DNA of 64,000 nucleotides, taken from Solirubrobacteraceae bacterium (GTDB lineage Bacteria; Actinomycetota; Thermoleophilia; Solirubrobacterales; Solirubrobacteraceae). Each line of letters opens with the position of its first letter. Positions within the stretch are counted from its first letter, which is position 1. This document shows positions 41,248-49,140 of this stretch, in pieces. Made by a program: the position numbers and the translations under genes. The notes beneath the pieces were generated by a model. It was not told the origin of the DNA. It did no database searches and saw nothing but the letters and a program-made list of their open reading frames with translations. Location of the stretch: the NCBI GenBank assembly GCA_030447505.1, contig JAUJOT010000003.1:62001-126000 (forward strand). The letters run 5' to 3'.

Positions 41248-42123
41248 TTATCCGACCTGCGCGAGGCGCGAGCGACGGCGCACCGTCGCCTCGCCGGCGT
41301 TGAGCCGCGCGAGCAGCAGGTCGCGCGCGCCGACGGCGCTCGTGCCCAGGCGCGGCACGCTCGACTGGTCGCACTCCGGCAGCGCGCCGCGGAAGTCGAG
41401 GACGTCGATGTGCTCGGATGCCCGGCGCGACTGGTAGGCGATGCGCCCGAGCGCGTCCAGCCAGGCACGGCGACCGGTCAGGACGACGAGGCGCGGGTTG
41501 AGCGCCTGCAGGACGTGGGCGAGACGGCCGGCGTCGGGCTCGGCGGTCAGCATCAGGGTACGGATGCCGGCGCGGCGCAGGCACAGCTCGAGCGCCTGCG
41601 CGTGCAGCGCGTCGATGTCGCACGGCGCGCTGGCGTCGAAGATCAGGACTCCCTCTGGGCGCGTCGCCGCGGGCGCGACGCGCTTTGCGGCCGCCAGCCA
41701 GCCTGTCGCCCAGCGCCAGGCGAAGCCGAGCTCGGCCGACGGTGCCTCGCCTTGCGGGCCGCGCAGGCCGTCGACGGCGGGCAGCAGCACCTCCTCGACC
41801 GTGCGCTCGACGGAGCGCACGGCAAGGCTCTCCTCGAGGATCCGGTCGCCCTCGATCTCGTCGAAGCGCCGCAGCGCGGAACGCAGGCGCGTCGGCGAGG
41901 ACGGGCCGCTGCCGCGCTCACGGGCGATCGAGATCGCCGAGGACACGTTGTGCGTCTCCTCGAACGCCTGACGCAGCGCCTCGACCTCCGCAAGATCGAA
42001 CTGCCGGTGTCCGCCTGCGGTCCGGCGGGGCGTCGGATACCCGAACCTGCGCTCCCAGGACCGCAACGTGTTCGGGCTGACGCCCAACATGGCTGCGGCG
42101 GCATGGGTGCGTAGGACGCTCAT
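41248..42123 (-). CDS. MerR-family regulator with C-terminal B12-binding-like fold (copy 1)
   Basis: RTHAAAAMLGVSPNTLRSWERRFGYPTPRRTAGGHRQFDLAEVEALRQAF plus CarH-like domain architecture. Confidence 0.85.
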   Translation of the reverse strand: MSVLRTHAAAAMLGVSPNTLRSWERRFGYPTPRRTAGGHRQFDLAEVEALRQAFEETHNVSSAISIARERGSGPSSPTRLRSALRRFDEIEGDRILEESLAVRSVERTVEEVLLPAVDGLRGPQGEAPSAELGFAWRWATGWLAAAKRVAPAATRPEGVLIFDASAPCDIDALHAQALELCLRRAGIRTLMLTAEPDAGRLAHVLQALNPRLVVLTGRRAWLDALGRIAYQSRRASEHIDVLDFRGALPECDQSSVPRLGTSAVGARDLLLARLNAGEATVRRRSRLAQVG

Positions 42124-42265
42124 CGTCAGCTTTATCGAGCCAAGCCCGGCGTCGCGCAAGAGGCGCAAGACCTCGTGCGGGCGAGTCGATCGAGTACAGG
42201 TTAGGGAATCGCCGGCGACGAGTACATACGGCCGGACGTTGCGGCGGAACTCGCGGACGAATGTA

Positions 42266-42302
42266 CTAGTGGGTCGCCCACACGTCCTGGGCGACCCACT
42301 AG
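42266..42302. terminator. Perfect 15-bp inverted repeat at the 3' end of the PAS gene
   Basis: CTAGTGGGTCGCCCA-CACGTCC-TGGGCGACCCACTAG; right arm includes the PAS-gene stop codon. Confidence 0.7.
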
Positions 42303-42784
42303 GTGAGCACGAGGAGCGCCGCGTGCGGCGGACCGCACGGGCCGATCCGCGCCCTGAAGCGCACGCCGAACTCCTGCCGCGGGCGCACGACGGTCATCCG
42401 CGGCTCGCCGCAGCCGCCCGCGACCTCGACGAGCAGCGCAAGCAGGTTCTCCGCGCTGGGCGCGTTGGCGTCGGCCGGAACGAGGAAGTCCGCGATGTGC
42501 TTGTTGACCGCATGCGTCTCGTCGATCCCGAGCAGCTCCTCCGCTGCCGCGGACACCGCGCAGACCGACAGCGTCGCGTCGACGACGAGAAACGGCTCGC
42601 CGCGGCTCGGCGCCAGATCGACCGTCGCCTGCAGCACGAGCCCGAGCCCACAGTGCCCGCAGACGCGCGAGCGCTGGGCTTGCCTGACGGACTCCGGCTG
42701 CATCGCGCAGTGGCCGCAGAACGACACGACCTCGAGGCCGCGCTCGTCGAGTTCGACGGGCCGCAGTGCTCGCAGGCGCCTCAC
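42299..42784 (-). CDS. PAS-like sensor protein with N-terminal zinc-ribbon-like CxxC/CxxC
   Basis: SFCGHCAMQPESVRQAQRSRVCGHCGLGLVL, then PFLVVDATLSVCAVSAAAEELLGIDETHAVNKHIADFL. Confidence 0.7.
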   Translation of the reverse strand: MRRLRALRPVELDERGLEVVSFCGHCAMQPESVRQAQRSRVCGHCGLGLVLQATVDLAPSRGEPFLVVDATLSVCAVSAAAEELLGIDETHAVNKHIADFLVPADANAPSAENLLALLVEVAGGCGEPRMTVVRPRQEFGVRFRARIGPCGPPHAALLVLT

Positions 42785-43695
42785 GCCCGGGCCTCGCGGC
42801 GCTCGACGTCACCGTCGAGGACCGACAGCGCCGCGATCTCGTGGATGCGGGTGGTCTGGCGGTCGTCGATCAGCGCGAGCAGGTGGCGGTGGGCGCCGAA
42901 CGGCGTGTCGGGCAGGATCCGCGTGGCCGTCGTGCGGACCTTCGCGCCGTGCTGCGCGCGGCGAAACAGCGCCATCGGCAGCGGCCCGGCGGCAGCGCGC
43001 ACGCGGTAGGCCCAAAGCGCGACGTCGTCGTCGGCCAGGTGGCCGCCGGCGATCACGACCGCGTCGGGCGACAGCGACTCGACGACGTCCGACAGGCCGG
43101 AGACCCCGCCGACCGGCAGTGCCATGACGCGGGCGCCGGAGCGGCCGCAGAAGAGCTCGAACGCGCGCACGGCGAGCGCGTCGGGATCGAGTTCGTTGCG
43201 CGTCGCGTCGCCGACGAGGATCGCCAGGCGGCGAACGGGCGGCGGGGCGAGGCGCTGCGCCCGCCGCAGCCAGCCATCGGCCCAGCGCGCGGCGAAGGCC
43301 CAGGGAGCGCTGTCGGTGCCGTAGCGCTCACCGAGCTCGTCGAGCGAGGGCAGCAGCACCTCCTCGACCGAGCGCTCCAGCGACCGCAGGGCGAGCGCGG
43401 ACTCCATCGCGCTGTCGGCGCGATCGAGCTCGAACGCGGCGAGGGCGCCGACGAGCGCGTGCGTGTCCGTGCTGAGCGCTTCGCGCGCGCGGCTGACGGC
43501 GGAGGAGATCGAAAGGCCCTGCTGAAGCGCGTCGCGCAGGGCCGCCACCTCCCCGTGCGTGTACAGACGGTGGCGTCCCGCCGACCGCTGCGGCTTGGGA
43601 TAGCCAAAGCGGCGTTCCCACGCACGCAGCGTGTTCGGGCTCACGTTCAGCAGCGCAGCCGCTTCACTCGTCTTCAGGGTCCGCATCGTGAACAT
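42781..43695 (-). CDS. MerR-family regulator with C-terminal B12-binding-like fold (copy 2)
   Basis: RTLKTSEAAALLNVSPNTLRAWERRFGYPKPQRSAGRHRLYTHGEVAALRDAL; 4-nt overlap with PAS gene. Confidence 0.85.
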   Translation of the reverse strand: MFTMRTLKTSEAAALLNVSPNTLRAWERRFGYPKPQRSAGRHRLYTHGEVAALRDALQQGLSISSAVSRAREALSTDTHALVGALAAFELDRADSAMESALALRSLERSVEEVLLPSLDELGERYGTDSAPWAFAARWADGWLRRAQRLAPPPVRRLAILVGDATRNELDPDALAVRAFELFCGRSGARVMALPVGGVSGLSDVVESLSPDAVVIAGGHLADDDVALWAYRVRAAAGPLPMALFRRAQHGAKVRTTATRILPDTPFGAHRHLLALIDDRQTTRIHEIAALSVLDGDVERREARA

Positions 43696-44074
43696 GATCG
43701 TGGTTGACCCGATTCGCTGCAAACCGCGCTGATGGGAAATTGCATACCTTTCGGCATCGAAACCGTTTCTTTCGGACGCTTCGGCGTCCTCGCGCCGACC
43801 CCGTTCGTCACAGCTCGCACGACGGTAGCGGTTGCAGGCGCCGCCGCGCTTGCCGGCCGCGCGGACGCGCGGCGAGCCCTTGCAGAAGCAACGAGCGAGA
43901 TCAAGCCAAAGCCTGGAGTGCGGGCAGCTTGCATCGGCTTTGCCCGAAAAAGCGGTGCGTTTTGCCCGTGCTCTTTACAAATTTGCATATGTTCGTGCCG
44001 CGAAGCATTCGACTTCTGATGGCTGGGCTAATTTTGGCGCCCGTTCACCAGCACCACCCACCCCGGAGGTCGTA

Positions 44075-44167
44075 ATGACCAGCTTCAAGCGCCGTCTGTA
44101 CAGCCCCGCTCTCATGACCGCGATCACGGTGTTCGCCGCGACGGGGGGTGCCTTCCGCATCAAGTGA
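44075..44167 (+). CDS. Candidate 30-aa small protein
   Basis: ATG preceded by GGAGG at SD distance: MTSFKRRLYSPALMTAITVFAATGGAFRIK; basic N-terminus plus hydrophobic segment. Confidence 0.45.
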   Translation: MTSFKRRLYSPALMTAITVFAATGGAFRIK

Positions 44168-44210
44168 TCCTCGATGCTTCCGGTCGGGTCCGGGTCGCTA
44201 ACCTCACGAT

Positions 44211-45611
44211 GTGAAGGACCCGGACCGTTCCGACGTCGGGCATCCGGCGGTTGCCGTGACGGCGGCAGTGCTGCTGTTGCTGTCCTCGCTGCCGGTGCTG
44301 CTGCTCTCCTCGAGCGACGCGCTGTTCAAGCCGCTGACGTTCGTGCTCGCGACGGGCGCGATCGTCAGCGTGCTGTGCGCCTCCGAGTGGGAGGGAACCG
44401 TCGACATATCAGCTGCGTTCGTGTGCTTCATGCTCGCCGCCGCGTTCCTCGGCCCGACCGCCGCGTTCTCGATCGCGATCGTCGCCGAGGCGATGACGTG
44501 GGCGGTCCGCCGCTATCGCCTCGTCGCACTTCCGATCAACCTCGCCGGCACCGCCGTGCCCAGCCTCGTCGCGGCGCTCGCGTTCCAGGAGCTGACAGGC
44601 GGGTTGCGAGAAGGCAGTCTGCGCGACTTCGCGCTGCTGGCGGCGGTCGCAATCGGTTTTCTGATGTTCAACTACGCGCTGCTGAGCACGCTTGCGACGT
44701 TGCTTGACGGCGGGCGTCTGCGTCATGCGCTGCGCCCGCCGCGGGCGCTGCTGCCCTCGCTGGCGATCACCGTTGCGCTGACGGTCTCGATCGCCGCGGT
44801 ATTCGCGGCGATCGGCCTCGCCGCCGGAGTCTTCCTCGTGCTGGTCATCGTCGCCTTCACCTACATGTCGCGGCTCGTCGGCATCGCGCGCCAGCGCACG
44901 GGTCAGTACGCGGCGCTGTCGTGGGGCGTGCTGTCGTCGCTGGTGCGCTCGCTGGATCGCCGCGACCGCCGAACGGCGCGCCACAGCGCAGCGGTCGCCG
45001 CGTTCGCGCGCGACATCGCGCTCGAGTGCGGAATGAGCAAGCGCGACGCGGAGCTCGCGCACACCGCAGGGCTGCTGCACGACATCGGCCGCTTCGCGCT
45101 GCCCGACCGCGTCATGGAGCGCCACGGCACGCTGACCCAGGACGACTGGGAGGCGATCCACCAGCACCCCGAGCTCGGCGCCGACCTGCTGCGCGACCTC
45201 GGCGTCTACGGGCCGGTCGCTCAGATCGTGCACGCACACCACGAGCGCATCGACGGCCGCGGCTATCCCGAGGGGCTGAAGGGCGAGGAGATCCCGAAGA
45301 TCGCGCGGATCGTCGCGGTCGCCGAGGTCTACGACACGCTCACAGCCGAGGACACCTATCGCGACCGGATGACGTCGTTTCAGGCGATCACCGAGCTGCG
45401 CCGTGTCGCCGGGCGCCAGCTCGACGAGCGCTTCGTCGAGGCGCTCGCCGGCCTGCTGGCCGGCCGCGGAATGGAGTACCGCCACGCGGACAGCGCCGAC
45501 TTCGACACGGAGCTCGCGATCGAAGGCCGGATCGCCGACTCAGTCGCGACCGACTCCGCCGCCGGCTCGGGCGGGACGAGCGCGCTCGCGAGCAATCCGT
45601 CGCCTCAGTAG
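44211..45611 (+). CDS. Membrane-anchored HD-GYP domain protein
   Basis: N-terminal TM region; HTAGLLHDIGRFALPDRVM ... HHERIDGRGYPEGLKGEEIPKIARIVAVAEVYDTL. Confidence 0.92.
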   Translation: MKDPDRSDVGHPAVAVTAAVLLLLSSLPVLLLSSSDALFKPLTFVLATGAIVSVLCASEWEGTVDISAAFVCFMLAAAFLGPTAAFSIAIVAEAMTWAVRRYRLVALPINLAGTAVPSLVAALAFQELTGGLREGSLRDFALLAAVAIGFLMFNYALLSTLATLLDGGRLRHALRPPRALLPSLAITVALTVSIAAVFAAIGLAAGVFLVLVIVAFTYMSRLVGIARQRTGQYAALSWGVLSSLVRSLDRRDRRTARHSAAVAAFARDIALECGMSKRDAELAHTAGLLHDIGRFALPDRVMERHGTLTQDDWEAIHQHPELGADLLRDLGVYGPVAQIVHAHHERIDGRGYPEGLKGEEIPKIARIVAVAEVYDTLTAEDTYRDRMTSFQAITELRRVAGRQLDERFVEALAGLLAGRGMEYRHADSADFDTELAIEGRIADSVATDSAAGSGGTSALASNPSPQ

Positions 45612-45704
45612 GCGTGCGCGCGCCGCTCGACGACGGCGAGCCTCGACGCGTGTCATGTCGAGCGAACGGCGATCCCAGCGCGCGGCGGACTCTACGATTC
45701 CGCC

Positions 45705-46178
45705 GTGCACGCAGATGCGATGACCGCCGCCGCGCGCGCGCTTGCCGTGCTCGCGCTGCTGCTCCTCGCGGGTTGCGCGAAGGAAGGCGAGCCGGTCCCG
45801 GCGGCGTGCTTCGCCGAGCCGGCGGCGGTGCTGTCGGCGCTCGGGCAGGCGCCCCGCGCGGTGGCGCTCGCAGACGGGTCGCGCCTGTCGCGCTGCGTCA
45901 GCGCCGCGCGCACCAGCGGTGAGCTGCAATCGCTCGGCCTGACGTTCGTGGGCACCGCCGACGCGCTGCGCGCGGATGCCGGCTCTGACCCCGATGCCGC
46001 GCTGCGGCTGGGCTACCTCGCCGGCGCCGTCAATGGCGGAGCCGCGAAGAGCAGCGGCAGCATCGCCGCGCAGCTCGCGCGGCGCGTCGACCAGGTCGCG
46101 TCGCTCGGGGAGGCCGCGAGCCCGGCCTCGCGGTCGGCGCTCGCACGCGGCCGGCGCGCCGGTCGGAACGACGGATGA
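45705..46178 (+). CDS. Putative lipoprotein
   Basis: Lipobox LLLLAGCAK after hydrophobic signal. Confidence 0.65.
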   Translation: MHADAMTAAARALAVLALLLLAGCAKEGEPVPAACFAEPAAVLSALGQAPRAVALADGSRLSRCVSAARTSGELQSLGLTFVGTADALRADAGSDPDAALRLGYLAGAVNGGAAKSSGSIAAQLARRVDQVASLGEAASPASRSALARGRRAGRNDG

Positions 46179-47014
46179 AGCTGCGCCTGTACCACCACCG
46201 CGACGGGGCGAGGATCGCCTATCGCGAGGCGGGCGTCGGCCCGAGCCTGTGCCTCGTGCACAGCGCGGCGCTGTCGCACCGCGAGTTCGCTCCCGTCGTC
46301 GAGCACCTCGCAGACCGCTTCCGGCTCGTGCTGCCCGACCTGCCGCTGCACGGCGACTCCGAGGATCGCCCGCGCCATCCCTACACGCAGGCCTGGCTGG
46401 CCGAGGTGATGGCGGCGTTCTGTCGCGAGACGTGCGGACCGCATCCGCTCGTCGGCGGTCATGGCGCAGGAGCGGAGATCCTGTTGCGCGCGTCGGTCAG
46501 CGGGCAGATCGCGCCGTCGCGGCTCGTGCTCATGCCCAACCGCCTGCACCGCGAGCCGATGCGCTCGCGCCTGCCCGTGGCGCTGCGCACGATCGCCCCC
46601 GCGGCGGCGCTGCCGGGACTCGACCGCGCGGCGTCGCGCGTCGTCTGCCTCGCCTATCGGCCCGAGCACGGGATGAAGCTCACGGCGCGGGGCAATCCGG
46701 CGGCGCGCGACCTGGTGCGCCACGCGACGGCCGACGTCGCGGGCAACGCGAACCTCGCGCGCTCGTGGTCACGATGGGTGCGCCGCTGGCCGACGGGCGC
46801 GCAGAGCGACCTGCTCGAGGCCTACAGGCGGATCGCGGCGCGCGTGCTGCTGCTGTGGGCCGACCGCGACCGCTACCACCCGCTGGCCGGCGCCGAGGAG
46901 GCGCTCGACCTACTGCCCGACGCGCAGCTGCGCGTGCTGCCCGGCACGGGCTTCCTGATCGCCTACGACGACCCGGTCGGCGTCGCGCGCGAGCTGACGG
47001 CGTTCTGCCTGTAG
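46175..47014 (+). CDS. Alpha/beta hydrolase
   Basis: GPSLCLVHSAALSHREFAPVVEHLADRFRLVLPDLPLHGDSEDR; late LLLWADRDRYHPLAGAEEALDLLPDAQLRVLPGTGFL. Confidence 0.82.
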   Translation: MKLRLYHHRDGARIAYREAGVGPSLCLVHSAALSHREFAPVVEHLADRFRLVLPDLPLHGDSEDRPRHPYTQAWLAEVMAAFCRETCGPHPLVGGHGAGAEILLRASVSGQIAPSRLVLMPNRLHREPMRSRLPVALRTIAPAAALPGLDRAASRVVCLAYRPEHGMKLTARGNPAARDLVRHATADVAGNANLARSWSRWVRRWPTGAQSDLLEAYRRIAARVLLLWADRDRYHPLAGAEEALDLLPDAQLRVLPGTGFLIAYDDPVGVARELTAFCL

Positions 47015-47020
47015 TGGGCG

Positions 47021-47653
47021 CTACGCGGCGCCGACGCGGCCCAGCGGCCAGAAGGTCGCGACGGCGCGGCCGATGATCTGGCTGCGCGGGACCGGGCCCC
47101 AGTAACGGCTGTCGTCGGAGTTGCCGCGGTTGTCGCCCATCAGGAAGTAGTGGCCGGCGGGAATGACGATCGCGTCGAGATCGCAGGCCGGCCCGCCGCC
47201 GCAGGGCGCGGCGAACGGCTCCGGCACGCGCTTGCCGTTGCGGATCACGCGGCCGTCCTGCACGGCGATCCGGTCCCCGGGCATCCCGACGACGCGCTTG
47301 ATGTAGGGCTGGCTTCCCGTGCCCGGCGCCGGGCGCGTGCAGGAGCGCTCGCTCGTCGGGCCACCCTCGTAGGACGGTCCCTCGCCGGCGATCCCGCACT
47401 GGCCGCCGTTGCTCTCGGCGCCGGCGGGCGGCATGAAGACCGTGATGTCGTTGAGCTTCGGGTCGGCGCCGACGCGGTGCGAGAAGCGGTCGACGAGCAC
47501 GCGCTGGCCGACCTCGAGCGTCGGCAGCATCGACGGCGTCGGGATGACGTAGGGCTTGACCGCGTACGCCTGGATCGCGAGCGCGAAGAACAGCGCCGTC
47601 GCGACGATGACGACGAGCTCGCCGAACGAGCGCAGGCTGCGGCTCGTGGTCAT
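47021..47653 (-). CDS. lepB: Signal peptidase I
   Basis: PSMLPTLEVGQRVLVDRFSHR, YIKRVVGMPGDRIAV, GHYFLMGDNRGNSDDSRYWGPV. Confidence 0.95.
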   Translation of the reverse strand: MTTSRSLRSFGELVVIVATALFFALAIQAYAVKPYVIPTPSMLPTLEVGQRVLVDRFSHRVGADPKLNDITVFMPPAGAESNGGQCGIAGEGPSYEGGPTSERSCTRPAPGTGSQPYIKRVVGMPGDRIAVQDGRVIRNGKRVPEPFAAPCGGGPACDLDAIVIPAGHYFLMGDNRGNSDDSRYWGPVPRSQIIGRAVATFWPLGRVGAA

Positions 47654-47694
47654 GGCGCAGACCCTAGCGGCGGCAGCTCAGAGCGACGTAAGAG

Positions 47695-49020
47695 TCAGGC
47701 GGCCGAGCCGCGCGCCATCCTGCGCAGGTCCATCGCCTCGTCGAACGTCGCCTCGTCGACGCCGTGCTCGAGCGCGACGTCGCGCAGCATGCGGCCCGAG
47801 GTCGCGGCCTCCTTGACGATCGCGCCGGCCTCGTCGTAGCCGATGTACGGGTTCAGCGCGGTCGCGGCGGCGAGCGTCGACTCGGCCGAGCGGCGGCAGC
47901 CCTCGAGGTTGGCCTCGATTCCCTCGACGCACTTGTCGGCGAACAGGCGGCTCGCCGTCGAGAGCAGCTGGATCGATCCGAGCAGGTTGCGGGCGATCAG
48001 CGGGATCCGCACGTTGAGCTCGAAGTTGCCCTGCAGACCGCCGACGGTGATCGCCGTGTCGTTGCCGATCACCTGCGCGGCGACCTGGAGGACCACCTCG
48101 GGGATGACCGGATTGACCTTGCCCGGCATGATCGACGAGCCCTTCTGCAGCTCGGGCAGCAAGATCTCGCCGATCCCGGCGCGCGGGCCGGAGCCCATCA
48201 GCGCGAGGTCCTGGGCGATCTTCGTCAGCGAGACGGCGACGACCTTCAGCGCGCCCGACAGCTCGACGAGCGCGTCGCGGTTGGCCTGCGCCTCGAAGGG
48301 GTCCTCGGGCGGTGCGATCTGCAGGCCGCTGGCCTCGCTCAGCCGCGCACGGACGCGCTCGGCGAACTCCGGGTGCGTGTTCAGGCCGTTGCCGACGGCG
48401 GTGCCGCCGAGCGGGATCTGCGCGACCTGCGGCAGCGCGTTGCGCACGCGCCGCGCGCCGAGGCGCAGCTGCGCCCGGTAGCCGGCGAACTCCTGCCCGA
48501 GCGTCACCGGGACGGCGTCCATGAGGTGCGTGCGACCGGACTTCACGACGTCCTCGAACTCCGCCGCCTTGGCGGCGAACGCCGCCTCGAGGTGCTCGAG
48601 CGCGGGCAGCAGCGTGTTCGTCGCCTCGTCGAGCGCGGCGAGGTGGACGGCGCTGGGAAACACGTCGTTCGACGACTGGCCCATGTTCACGTGGTCGTTC
48701 GGATGGGCGCCCTCGCCGGCGAGGTTCGCGATCACCTCGTTGGCGTTCATGTTCGTCGAGGTGCCCGAGCCGGTCTGAAAGACGTCGATCGGAAACTGGT
48801 CGTCGTGCTTGCCGGCGGCGATGTCGTCGGCGGCCTGACCGATGCGCTCGGCGAGCTCGCCGTCGAGCTTGCCGAGGTCGGCGTTCACGCGCGCGGCGGC
48901 GCCCTTGATGGCGGCCAGCCAGCGCACGACGCTGACCGGCACGCGCTCGCCCGAGACGGGGAAGTTCTCGACCGCCTTGGCCGTCTCAGCACCCCACAGC
49001 TGCTGCTCAGCCACGCTCAT
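47695..49020 (-). CDS. fumC: Class II fumarate hydratase
   Basis: QTGSGTSTNMNANEVIANLA, GQSSNDVFPSAVHLA, GSSIMPGKVNPVIPE. Confidence 0.96.
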   Translation of the reverse strand: MSVAEQQLWGAETAKAVENFPVSGERVPVSVVRWLAAIKGAAARVNADLGKLDGELAERIGQAADDIAAGKHDDQFPIDVFQTGSGTSTNMNANEVIANLAGEGAHPNDHVNMGQSSNDVFPSAVHLAALDEATNTLLPALEHLEAAFAAKAAEFEDVVKSGRTHLMDAVPVTLGQEFAGYRAQLRLGARRVRNALPQVAQIPLGGTAVGNGLNTHPEFAERVRARLSEASGLQIAPPEDPFEAQANRDALVELSGALKVVAVSLTKIAQDLALMGSGPRAGIGEILLPELQKGSSIMPGKVNPVIPEVVLQVAAQVIGNDTAITVGGLQGNFELNVRIPLIARNLLGSIQLLSTASRLFADKCVEGIEANLEGCRRSAESTLAAATALNPYIGYDEAGAIVKEAATSGRMLRDVALEHGVDEATFDEAMDLRRMARGSAA

Positions 49021-49140
49021 CTTGCCGCCCTTCGCAGTCGCGCTTCATCGGCCGTCAACGCTATCGACCCGCAGCAGCCGGCGCAGTCGAGCGCGCAGAC
49101 GGCGATTTCGCCGTCGGCTCGCCGCAGGCGGCGAGCTCGC

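Noticed and set aside
43732-44019. 95-aa ORF in the AT-rich region next to MerR-2
   Set aside because: No SD, poor codon usage for this genome and no domain; competing frames are equally open.
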